A stretch of 64,000 nt of DNA from a virus. Every line of letters starts with the position of its first letter. Position 1 is the stretch's first letter. The stretch lies in IMG/VR virus record IMGVR_UViG_3300025120_014869, positions 1 through 64,000 of that record; one strand, written 5' to 3'. Below are positions 33,678 through 41,614 of the stretch, piece after piece. The notes below the pieces were generated by a model that worked only from the letters and a program-made list of their open reading frames with translations, was not told the DNA's origin and searched no databases. The translations under genes and the position numbers were made by a program.

Positions 33678-34778
33678 ATGAGTAAAGAAATTGATGATGT
33701 GTTATCTGTAATAGATAAAAGTAATCCGTATGCTTCCTTTTTAAATGAAAGTGCTCTTAGCAACGTTGATGGTTGGTTAGATACCGGGTCCATGGTACTG
33801 AATGGTATAGTATCAGGTTCACTTTTTGGAGGTATACCTAAAAATAGAATGACCCTTTTAGCTGGACCTAGCATGACTGGTAAGAGTTTTATCTTACAGA
33901 AGATATTAGCTAATGCGCAGAAAGAAGGTATTACACCTGTTATATTTGATAGTGAAAATGCTATTGATAAAGAAGGTGCTGCTGCATTAGGTTTAGATGT
34001 AAGTAAAGTAAAATATGTACCTGTTTTTAGTATTGAAGAATGTCGTAATACTATTTTTGACTTCCTTACTAAAGTTAAAGAAAAAGGTCAAGAAGGTAAG
34101 TTTATTATAGCTATTGATTCGTTAGGTAATATGGAGAGTCAATTGCAGATTAATCGTCAGACAAAAGGTAATGTAAGTGCTGATATGGGTAGTAGAGCTA
34201 AAGCTATGAAATCTTTACTACGTACTCTTACCCAATTATCTGGGTTAACTAAAACTACTATTCTAGCTACTAATCATATCTATGAAGACCCTGCCGCATT
34301 ATTTCCATCATTAGTTAAAGCAATGCCTGGAGGTACTGCTACTGTTTATCTACCTTCAGTTACTATTCAGTTAGCTCGTAAGCCTGTTAAAGAAGATAAA
34401 AATACTGATGGTAAGTTAGCTGTTGGTCAAAAGAACTATTCAGGTGTTATATTAAGAGCGTTAACTGTAAAAAATAGATTTGTAAAGCAATACTTGCAAG
34501 GTGAAATGTATCTATCATTTGATAAAGGTCTTAATAAGTATTACGGTTTATTAGACTTAGCAGTAGGTTTAGGTGCTGTTATTCAGACCGGTTCTACTTA
34601 TCAATTACCTGATGAAACAAAATTAGGTTATTATTCAAAATGGAAAGATAATACGGAACTGTGGGATAATACTATTATACCTGTTATAGAAGAAAAGATT
34701 AAACAAGAATGGAAATATAGTAATAAATCAGAGGAAGAAGAATTAATACCTGATGAAGTAGATCATGAAGAAGAATAA
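33678..34778 (+). CDS. uvsX: UvsX RecA-like recombinase
   Basis: 366 aa. Walker A GPSMTGKS (63-70), FDSENAIDKEGA, Walker B FIIAIDSLGN, and the L2-side TILATNHIYEDPA. Strand exchange for recombination-dependent replication with UvsY and gp32. Acidic C-terminus. Overlaps the QueC-like gene by 14 bp. Confidence 0.94.
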   Translation: MSKEIDDVLSVIDKSNPYASFLNESALSNVDGWLDTGSMVLNGIVSGSLFGGIPKNRMTLLAGPSMTGKSFILQKILANAQKEGITPVIFDSENAIDKEGAAALGLDVSKVKYVPVFSIEECRNTIFDFLTKVKEKGQEGKFIIAIDSLGNMESQLQINRQTKGNVSADMGSRAKAMKSLLRTLTQLSGLTKTTILATNHIYEDPAALFPSLVKAMPGGTATVYLPSVTIQLARKPVKEDKNTDGKLAVGQKNYSGVILRALTVKNRFVKQYLQGEMYLSFDKGLNKYYGLLDLAVGLGAVIQTGSTYQLPDETKLGYYSKWKDNTELWDNTIIPVIEEKIKQEWKYSNKSEEEELIPDEVDHEEE

Positions 34779-35514
34779 AATAGTAATAACGTTAAGCGGT
34801 GGAATGGACTCTGCAGTTCTTTTATATAAAGCTGCAGAAGAATATAATGAAGTACATACTGTTACTTTTGATTACGGTCAAAGGCATCATAGAGAATTAA
34901 TTTCTGCAGAGAAGCAACTCTTAAATGTTCGTCATGATTTTCCTAATGTAGTTTTTACTAATAAAATATTAGATGCAAAATATATTAAAAATATAGCACC
35001 GGTATCATCTCTTACTAATGATGATATTGATACCCCTAATGTTAAGGATGTGATGGGTGAAGCTCAGCCGAAAAGCTATGTACCTTTTCGTAACTTAATG
35101 TTTTTAAGTATCTTATTATCATATGCTGAAGCTTTAAAAGCAGAGGAAGTTTGGTACGGTGCAGCAGAAGCTGATAGTTTAGCTGGTTACTGGGATGGCT
35201 CCGTTCAGTTTGTTGATAAAATGAATCAAATATGTTTATTAAACCGGGAAGTCGATGTAAGAGTTAGAGCTCCTCTCTTAGAAATGAGTAAGAAGGAAAT
35301 TATTTTAAATGGTATTGAATTAGGTGTTAATTTTGCTGATACTTATACCTGTTATTCCGGAGAATATCCTTGTGATGCTGAATCAGCAAGTAGTGCATTA
35401 AGACTTAAAGGGTTTGTAGATGCAGGTTTTAGAGATCCTTTAGTATATAAACAGCAGGATAAGCTTAATAAAGTTTACGATAGTAGCAATTGTAAGAATA
35501 TAGTTACTGACTAG
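34765..35514 (+). CDS. queC: QueC-like synthetase with altered zinc site
   Basis: 249 aa. N-type PP-loop SGGMDS (11-16), FDYGQRHHRE, YVPFRNLMFLS, RAPLLEMSKKEI. QueC normally has four zinc Cys (C-xn-C-x2-C-x2-C); here C196 and C203 remain but the last two positions are E206 and S209. QueC converts carboxydeazaguanine through the amide (ADG) to preQ0. Lost ligands and a separate glutamine amidotransferase at 36830 suggest a specialised activity, e.g. toward ADG or archaeosine-like bases as in Gat-QueC. That specificity is inference. Confidence 0.85.
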   Translation: MKKNKIVITLSGGMDSAVLLYKAAEEYNEVHTVTFDYGQRHHRELISAEKQLLNVRHDFPNVVFTNKILDAKYIKNIAPVSSLTNDDIDTPNVKDVMGEAQPKSYVPFRNLMFLSILLSYAEALKAEEVWYGAAEADSLAGYWDGSVQFVDKMNQICLLNREVDVRVRAPLLEMSKKEIILNGIELGVNFADTYTCYSGEYPCDAESASSALRLKGFVDAGFRDPLVYKQQDKLNKVYDSSNCKNIVTD

Positions 35515-36785
35515 TAACCGTGTCTAAACATTCTTTCAATTTGATGATGCCTATGCATCTCATTTCTACCTCTTTCAATCATATCTATATTAATTTGTTG
35601 AGGTGATAATGCAATTTCTTCATTATCTTCTTCAGATTCTGATTCTACTTCATCATTATATACTTTCATAAGACTTTTATAAGTTTCAGGTGATTTACTA
35701 TGCAAATCTTTTAAAACTTTTTTAGCTTCTTCTTCTTTACCTTTTTTAAGTAATTCGTAAAATGTATCGTGTAAATCAATTACTTCATTATCTTCTTCTT
35801 CATCACAAGTTTCTTCATCACTTTTTCTTAATTTACCTGTAACTGGGCATCTTTCTGCATCTTCTTCTTGATCTTCATCTGAATCATCTTTTTCTTCAGA
35901 TTTTTCCATTGCATCAGCAATAGCTTGACCTCTATTTTTTTCATACTCTGAAAGTTCACCGTCATTATCAAGATCTGATTTTTCTTTATCTATTTCAGCA
36001 TCTTCTTCATGACTATGACCACCAATAGGTTGATCAGGGTCTATAGATTCATCTCCAAACATTGTAGCTAATTCACGAGGATCCATTCTTTCGTCATTAT
36101 AAACGTTACCTGGATAATCTTCTTCACCTTCTGGAAAGTCTGCTACTAATTTTTCTCTGGTACCCATGTCTATCTCTCCACCAAACTTATCAACCGTTTC
36201 TGTTTCACTTGGTTTAACAATAACAACTGATACGATGTCTTTTTTATCAATATCATCTAAATTGATTTTGGTACCTTTGAAATTATTAAGAGTTACTCTG
36301 TATTTTAAACCATCTTTTACAATTGAATAAAGATCATTATCACCAACATCTCCTTCTGATCTTAATACAGCATCATCACCTAAATTAAGTTGTAATGTTT
36401 CGAAACCTGTATCACCTCTTTTAAGATCACTTTCGGCAGCTCCTTTTTCTCTAGTAGTAATTTTAATATCACCTCTTGTAGCTAAAGGTTTAGATACGTT
36501 AGAAACGATATTAATAGCTTGTTGAACATCATCATCAGAAAGACTTTCAATATCTAACTCAGGATTTTGCTTTTGCAAAAATCTAATTACTTTAGTAGCA
36601 AAATATCTTGGTGTCATTGTACCTTTTAAATTTCTTATATCTTGCATACCCATTAATTTTGCTCTCAATGGATCTGATATTTTCTTACCCCTTGCTTCTT
36701 CAACAACGTCGTAATCTTGACCCATCATATAATTAGATGTATCTTCAACAATAATCTTTTTTTCTTTCCAGTTATCTAAACTCAT
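35511..36785 (-). CDS. Acidic late protein with EF-hand-like loop and tag
   Basis: 424 aa. N-terminus MSLDNWKEKKIIVEDTS (I-V-E). A calcium-loop-like DLDNDGELSEYE (D-x-D-x-D-G-x5-E) lies near residue 265-280; the flanks are Glu/Asp-rich. A C-terminal segment (FYELLKKGKEEEAKKVLKDL) resembles one in the 138-aa gene at 22006-22422. Scaffold/core or head-internal role is plausible. Shares CTAG stops with queC. Confidence 0.65.
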   Translation of the reverse strand: MSLDNWKEKKIIVEDTSNYMMGQDYDVVEEARGKKISDPLRAKLMGMQDIRNLKGTMTPRYFATKVIRFLQKQNPELDIESLSDDDVQQAINIVSNVSKPLATRGDIKITTREKGAAESDLKRGDTGFETLQLNLGDDAVLRSEGDVGDNDLYSIVKDGLKYRVTLNNFKGTKINLDDIDKKDIVSVVIVKPSETETVDKFGGEIDMGTREKLVADFPEGEEDYPGNVYNDERMDPRELATMFGDESIDPDQPIGGHSHEEDAEIDKEKSDLDNDGELSEYEKNRGQAIADAMEKSEEKDDSDEDQEEDAERCPVTGKLRKSDEETCDEEEDNEVIDLHDTFYELLKKGKEEEAKKVLKDLHSKSPETYKSLMKVYNDEVESESEEDNEEIALSPQQINIDMIERGRNEMHRHHQIERMFRHGY

Positions 36786-36798
36786 AATATTATTTATT
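36786..36798 (-). promoter_or_regulatory. Late promoter
   Basis: AATAAATA (36798-36791), 5 nt, ATG 36785; interlocks with the divergent gat promoter. Confidence 0.6.
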
Positions 36799-36829
36799 GA
36801 ATTTTGATAATTTTATACTATAATAAGTT
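36797..36829 (+). promoter_or_regulatory. Early promoter of the gat-gp41 operon
   Basis: TTGAAT (36797-36802), 16 nt, TATAAT (36819-36824), 5 nt, ATG 36830. Confidence 0.65.
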
Positions 36830-37501
36830 ATGTGCGGAATATTTTGTAGTAATGATCTTAATACGTTTGAAGTATTAGAACAAGCAAATAGAAAAAGAGG
36901 TAACTTTTCTACAGGAATATTTTATATGTATAATACGTCTACATATAAAATTATCAAAAAGGAAGGCGGGTTTAATTTTGATGATAATACTCTACCACAT
37001 GGCAAAGGGTTTTTATATCTTGGGCATAATCAAGCTCCTACTCAAACAGGTAGACAATGGGAAGATGTTAATTCTCATCCCTTTTCATATGGTGATTGGT
37101 TTGTAGCTCATAATGGAGTTATAACTAATTTTGATGAATTAGTAGATAATCATTCTAAATTTCATACCAATCCTGTAGATTCTAGTATTATACCAGGTTT
37201 ATTAGACGAATTTGAATATGCTAAAGGACCTTGTGAAAACCCAAAAGATGAACAAAAATTGATAAAAAGAGTATTAGAAAAATTAGAAGGTACATTTGCT
37301 GTTTGGATTGTTAATATTAAAACTATGAATGTTTATATAGCAAGACAAGGTAGTACTTTGTTTTATAAAGGAAGTAATATATCATCTGTTAAAGGTAAGC
37401 ATTATAGAGAAGTGAAAGAAGGTATATTATATAGTTACTCTTATGAAGGTTTAACTAAAGTTAATACTTTCAAGAATAAATCACCATTTTTAACGTTATG
37501 A
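36830..37501 (+). CDS. Class II glutamine amidotransferase (Gat)
   Basis: 223 aa, a stand-alone Ntn-type glutaminase. Catalytic C2 (MCGIF), LGHNQAPTQTGR, HPFSYGDWFVAHNGVITNFD with the conserved H-N-G, and SSIIPGLLDEFE. It supplies ammonia from Gln. No synthetase domain is attached; the likely partner is the QueC-like protein 1.3 kb upstream, since Gat-QueC fusions make G+ type bases in archaeal tRNA and some phage DNA. Heads an operon coupled by ATGA to the GNAT gene. Confidence 0.85.
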   Translation: MCGIFCSNDLNTFEVLEQANRKRGNFSTGIFYMYNTSTYKIIKKEGGFNFDDNTLPHGKGFLYLGHNQAPTQTGRQWEDVNSHPFSYGDWFVAHNGVITNFDELVDNHSKFHTNPVDSSIIPGLLDEFEYAKGPCENPKDEQKLIKRVLEKLEGTFAVWIVNIKTMNVYIARQGSTLFYKGSNISSVKGKHYREVKEGILYSYSYEGLTKVNTFKNKSPFLTL

Positions 37502-37989
37502 ATATAAGACAAGCAAAATTAAAAAATTTACAAGAAATAGAAAAAATACATTTTATGCATTTTGTGTATAAAAATACTGATTCATTTATAATGAATACAT
37601 TCGGCCATGTATGGTCTAGTAGAGATTGGTGGAATAAATTTCCTATACAAGTATGTTTAGATGAAAATAATAAAGTTTTAGGATTACATGCATATACAGT
37701 TAATGATAAAAAACCTAAAACTCTTAAAACGTATTATATAGTAACTGAAAAAAATACAAGAGGTAAAGGTATTGCAAGAATACTAATAACAAATGCTATT
37801 ATCGAAAATAAAGATAAGGTAGATAATTACTATGTTAATACTGATAAGAATAGTGATGGAGCTTTATTTTATTTGAAATGGTTAGGTAATAATTTTAAGA
37901 AAGAAAAGAATGATTTTAATTCAGAAGATATGATCTTCGAGGAACCGATTTATAATATAATAGATGAAGAAGCTAAAGACGACAGGTAA
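37498..37989 (+). CDS. GNAT-family N-acetyltransferase
   Basis: 163 aa. Acetyl-CoA-binding motif TRGKGIARILITNAI with R-x2-G-x-A, preceded by the strand KTYYIVTEKN. Substrate unknown. ATGA overlap with gat suggests they act together, perhaps on a modified base or nucleotide (inference). Confidence 0.75.
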   Translation: MNIRQAKLKNLQEIEKIHFMHFVYKNTDSFIMNTFGHVWSSRDWWNKFPIQVCLDENNKVLGLHAYTVNDKKPKTLKTYYIVTEKNTRGKGIARILITNAIIENKDKVDNYYVNTDKNSDGALFYLKWLGNNFKKEKNDFNSEDMIFEEPIYNIIDEEAKDDR

Positions 37990-38302
37990 ACCGCGTCAGT
38001 TTGATACTGGTGCTCAAAGAGATGCTGCAGATGATAAACTTCGTATGAGTTTAGTCCCTCATAAAGCTCTTAATGATGTTATGATGAGATACTTGCAAGG
38101 TGCTAATACTTACGGAGAAAATAATTGGAAAAAAGGTATGAAGCATTCTATACTATATGATAGTACTATGAGACATTTAATGCAAGACTTTACAGGAGAT
38201 GATAGTGAAGATCATTTAGGAGCTGCATTATGGAATGTTATGGGTATGATATGGAATAGAGATAATCGAAAAGATATGGATGATAGGAAAGATTATGAGT
38301 AA
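37964..38302 (+). CDS. dATP/dGTP diphosphohydrolase-like (DUF5664) protein
   Basis: 112 aa. KLRMSLVPHKALNDVMMRYL, GANTYGENNWKKGMK, DSTMRHLMQDFTG, DSEDHLGAALWNVMGMIW follow the phage family annotated as dATP/dGTP diphosphohydrolase N-terminal domain, with acidic/His metal ligands. May shape the dNTP pool for replication or for a modified base. Overlaps both neighbours. Confidence 0.72.
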   Translation: MKKLKTTGKPRQFDTGAQRDAADDKLRMSLVPHKALNDVMMRYLQGANTYGENNWKKGMKHSILYDSTMRHLMQDFTGDDSEDHLGAALWNVMGMIWNRDNRKDMDDRKDYE

Positions 38303-38960
38303 AATTTTAATAGCTGGTACAGGTAAAGGTAAAAAAGAGAACATGCCTTTATATAAATCTTTTAATGAACGTAATTTTAAAAACGCTGACATTAAAATTA
38401 AAGAAAATAATACGCAAAGTTTACAGAAAGTATATAACAATTTTTTGGCATACGCGAGAGATAATGGCTATAGTTATCTCATTCTTATTCATGATGATGT
38501 TTATATTAATTGCGATGATCTTGAGCATAGGGTCTATAAAAGTGGTGAGAAATATCCTGTTTTCGGTCTTGCTGGTACTAATACTTGTCGTCTCGATGGT
38601 CATGGCCTATGGCACTTAATGGGTGATCAATCAAACTTAAGAGGGTGTGTAGCTCATGGTAACCCAGATAAATATCATTATACTTCTTTCGGACCTATAC
38701 CTGATAGAGTTATTTTAATTGATGGAGTTTTAATTGGTATAAATCTAGAAAAGTTTTCTGATAAGGTTAAATGGGATGAAAGTTATCCGTCAAGATTTCA
38801 CTATTATGATCTTGATTTTTGTTTAGAGTGTAATCATAATAAGGTAGCAGTAGGTGTAGTGGATATACCTATCATTCATGAAAGCCCTGGTTTAACAAGT
38901 CCTAATGAAGAATTTTATAAAGGTAAAGAATATTTTAGAAATAAATGGAACAATCGATAA
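38295..38960 (+). CDS. Glycosyltransferase (GT-A, StrF-like)
   Basis: 221 aa from ATG 38295, which overlaps the preceding stop. YLILIHDDVYINCDDLEHRV carries the D-D motif for metal/sugar nucleotide; later YYDLDFCLECNHNKVAVGVV and HESPGL fit the StrF-type glycosyltransferase domain. Lies between nucleotide-metabolism genes and helicase gp41; the acceptor is unknown. Confidence 0.7.
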   Translation: MSKILIAGTGKGKKENMPLYKSFNERNFKNADIKIKENNTQSLQKVYNNFLAYARDNGYSYLILIHDDVYINCDDLEHRVYKSGEKYPVFGLAGTNTCRLDGHGLWHLMGDQSNLRGCVAHGNPDKYHYTSFGPIPDRVILIDGVLIGINLEKFSDKVKWDESYPSRFHYYDLDFCLECNHNKVAVGVVDIPIIHESPGLTSPNEEFYKGKEYFRNKWNNR

Positions 38961-40285
38961 GTAGATTAAATTTAGATTATTATGAAGAAGTAATAATTTA
39001 TAAGAGTTTAACAAATGAGCAATATTTAGGGAAAATTATTGATCATTTAAAACCTGAGTATTTTAATAATAAGAATATTAAACAGATCTTTACTTTAATT
39101 AAAGATTTCTATATTAAACGTTCTACGTTACCTACTGTAACTGAAATTAAATCTTATCTTATTAACGATGAATTAAAATCTAGTTTTTTGCAAGTAGTAA
39201 AGAATTTTGCTAATATAGATAAAAATTTTAATGATAAAGAATTAGAATCTAATACTGAACGTTTTTTAAAAGAAAGGGCTATCTATAATACTATGCTTTC
39301 CGTTGCTGAGGATGTATCTTCAGGTAAAGTAGATACTAGTTATATTTTAGATAGTTTTGAAAAAAGCTGTAACGTTAATTTACAGAGTGAATATGGTTTA
39401 GATTTATTTGATGATATAGATGAATTAATTAAAGATCTTAATACTGAGCAACCTACTATACCTAGTGGATGGGAGTTTTTAGATAAAAAGATAGATGGTG
39501 GGTTTATGGAGAATGGTAAAGCTTTATATGTATTCGCAGGTGAAACTAATGTTGGTAAAAGTATATTTTTAGGTAATATAGCTTGCAATATAGCAAGACA
39601 AGGTAAAACGGTTTTAGTTATTAGTTTAGAAATGCCTGAACTTGTATATGCTAAACGTTTATCATCTAATATTACAAGAATACCTATGAGAGATTTAAGA
39701 GTAGAAAGTAAAAATCTAAGATTTCAAATAGATGCTCATAGTAAAGGTAATCCTGAAAGTAAAATACTTATTAAAGAGTTTCCTCCTAATACTGTAACTC
39801 CTCAAAATATTCAAGGTTATTTAACTGAATTAAAAAATAAAGGGATTGAATTAGATGCTATAGTTTTAGATTACCTTAATCTATTAAAGAGCCATGAAGG
39901 TAGTAATTCATATGAAAGAATTAAACATATAACTGAAGATGTAAGAGCTTTAAGTTATGTATTTGAATGCCCTATTATATCAGCTACTCAATTGAATCGA
40001 TCTGGCTATGATGAAGAAAATCCTGGTTTAGATACTATATCTGAATCAATTGGAATGGCTGCTACTGCTGATTGTATTTTTAGTATTTTTCAAGATGAAG
40101 AAGATAAAGAACTTGGTATAGTTAAAATGGGTATTATGAAAAATCGATTCGGTGCTAACTTCGGAAATACATCTTTACGTATTGATTATGATACGTTAAC
40201 AGTATCAGAAGATGAGATGTTAAACTCTGATTCAGGAGGTGATCTATCTGGTTTAACTGATACGTTGAGCGTGTTGAGTAATTAG
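38945..40285 (+). CDS. 41: Replicative DnaB-like helicase gp41
   Basis: 446 aa. N-terminal helical domain, then Walker A GETNVGKS (199-206), VISLEMPELVYAKRL, Walker B AIVLDYLNLLK and the QLNRSG sensor. Hexameric 5'-3' helicase partnered with primase gp61. Overlaps the glycosyltransferase by 16 bp. Confidence 0.94.
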   Translation: MEQSISRLNLDYYEEVIIYKSLTNEQYLGKIIDHLKPEYFNNKNIKQIFTLIKDFYIKRSTLPTVTEIKSYLINDELKSSFLQVVKNFANIDKNFNDKELESNTERFLKERAIYNTMLSVAEDVSSGKVDTSYILDSFEKSCNVNLQSEYGLDLFDDIDELIKDLNTEQPTIPSGWEFLDKKIDGGFMENGKALYVFAGETNVGKSIFLGNIACNIARQGKTVLVISLEMPELVYAKRLSSNITRIPMRDLRVESKNLRFQIDAHSKGNPESKILIKEFPPNTVTPQNIQGYLTELKNKGIELDAIVLDYLNLLKSHEGSNSYERIKHITEDVRALSYVFECPIISATQLNRSGYDEENPGLDTISESIGMAATADCIFSIFQDEEDKELGIVKMGIMKNRFGANFGNTSLRIDYDTLTVSEDEMLNSDSGGDLSGLTDTLSVLSN

Positions 40286-40307
40286 AAAGAGGAACTAAAT
40301 AAAATAA
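40274..40307 (+). promoter_or_regulatory. Possible promoter of the 40.3-41.6 kb genes
   Basis: TTGAGT (40274-40279), 16 nt ending in AGAGGAAC, TAAATA (40296-40301), 6 nt, ATG 40308. The AGGAAC box abuts the -10 instead of lying 5 nt away. Confidence 0.4.
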
Positions 40308-40700
40308 ATGTCTGATAGAGATAGTGTTATATACATAAAAAAATATATCGATGAATATAGTTCAGTAAAAGAATTCGTAAGTATCGATAAAATTTTTAGT
40401 GAAAATATAAAATTAGGTGATAAAGATTATGAAGTAGGTGGTGTATTTTTCAATGATAACCCTAATTTAATAGCTAATTATATTTTTGATAACTATGACA
40501 TTAAAATAGATATATTATTTTTAATAAATTTAGAGAAAAAAATAGTTATATTGCGTAAAAATAAAAAAGTAGATATAGATTTAAGTAAATTAGCTAAACA
40601 ATTATCTAAAGGTGGAGGAAAAACGTATATAGCCGGTTGCATATTAAATGATAAAATAATAAACTTAACGAAATTATTAAAACCTTTACATGAGAAATAA
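40308..40700 (+). CDS. Orphan DHHA1-like domain protein
   Basis: 130 aa. The end VDIDLSKLAKQLSKGGGKTY IAG resembles the DHHA1 substrate-binding motif (D-x-S-x-L-A-x3-G-G-G-H-x3-A-G), but the DHH catalytic domain is absent and the usual His after GGG is Lys. May be a degraded or repurposed phosphodiesterase part. Overlaps the next gene by 11 bp. Confidence 0.5.
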   Translation: MSDRDSVIYIKKYIDEYSSVKEFVSIDKIFSENIKLGDKDYEVGGVFFNDNPNLIANYIFDNYDIKIDILFLINLEKKIVILRKNKKVDIDLSKLAKQLSKGGGKTYIAGCILNDKIINLTKLLKPLHEK

Positions 40701-40974
40701 CATACCATTCGATAATATACAAGATGAAGAGTTTCAAAAAAGTTTTTATTCTTTTTGCACTTTCGTATCTTTAATGCATGATAAAAAAATGAATTTCGCT
40801 ACAATTTTTTTAAAAATATTAGAAAATAAAGCATTAAGAGATATCTTTGTTAGCATAATAGACGAAGAAAATGAATTTAATGCAATTAAAAAATATGTCA
40901 TCACTGAACCCTCAATAACAAAAAGTAAATACGTAACTAAATTTTTGAACAAATTTGATGGATTAAATGACTGA
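40690..40974 (+). CDS. Small helical protein, gp33 candidate by position
   Basis: 94 aa, helical, ending KFLNKFDGLND. Sits directly before the gp59-like and gp32 genes, where T4 has gp33 (late-transcription coactivator). No clear sequence match, and the T4 clamp-binding end is not obvious, so this is only a positional suggestion. Confidence 0.5.
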   Translation: MRNNIPFDNIQDEEFQKSFYSFCTFVSLMHDKKMNFATIFLKILENKALRDIFVSIIDEENEFNAIKKYVITEPSITKSKYVTKFLNKFDGLND

Positions 40975-41590
40975 TTTTGAAAAACTAATTTATAACCATT
41001 TTCTAGAAGTAAGTAAAAAGGTAAATAATAAACCGGTAAGATATAGAAAAGATTTTTCTAATTTTAGTGATGAAGATTATATTTACGTTAATAAGCTTTC
41101 AAGATTTTTTAATAAATTTAAAAATATTAATATAAAAGACTTCTTTGAAGCTCCTTATTTTGTATATAATGAAAACTACTTTAGTTTAAAGTTTTATCTT
41201 TCACCTAAAGCTATTAAAGCCTATACAAATTATAGTGATAATTATATTTTAAATAATCCGGATAGTATTCAAACATTACAAAAGTTAAAAGATTCTATTA
41301 CCTTTATCTACGAGTATTGTAAAAAAAATAATTTAAAAGTTATCGATTATTTGAAATATAAAGAAGGAAGCTATAATGTATTCTTAAAGCATATTAAAGA
41401 AAGAAATGTTAATTTTTTTATATTGTTTAGTTTTAGAGATTTTTCAGATGTAACTGATAAAATTGAAAATGATATAAAAGATATCTATAGTAGCAATTTT
41501 TCTAAAGTTAATTATATACGTACAAAATATTATGCAAGCTCTAAAGCAAAAAAAATTATTAATAATTTTAAAAAATATATTGAAAACTAA
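40967..41590 (+). CDS. 59: gp59-like helicase loader
   Basis: 207 aa, close to T4 gp59 (217 aa): basic, helical, with VNKLSRFFNKFKNINIKDFF and a C-terminal helical half. Placed immediately before gp32, as in T4. Would load gp41 on gp32-coated forks. Confidence 0.6.
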   Translation: MTDFEKLIYNHFLEVSKKVNNKPVRYRKDFSNFSDEDYIYVNKLSRFFNKFKNINIKDFFEAPYFVYNENYFSLKFYLSPKAIKAYTNYSDNYILNNPDSIQTLQKLKDSITFIYEYCKKNNLKVIDYLKYKEGSYNVFLKHIKERNVNFFILFSFRDFSDVTDKIENDIKDIYSSNFSKVNYIRTKYYASSKAKKIINNFKKYIEN

Positions 41591-41614
41591 GAGGAACGTA
41601 TCTATAATAGTAGT
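41580..41614 (+). promoter_or_regulatory. AGGAAC-class promoter of gp32
   Basis: TTGAAA (41580-41585), 17 nt, TATAAT (41603-41608), 6 nt, ATG 41615; GGAAC (41593-41597) 5 nt before the -10. The best example of this class. Confidence 0.72.
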
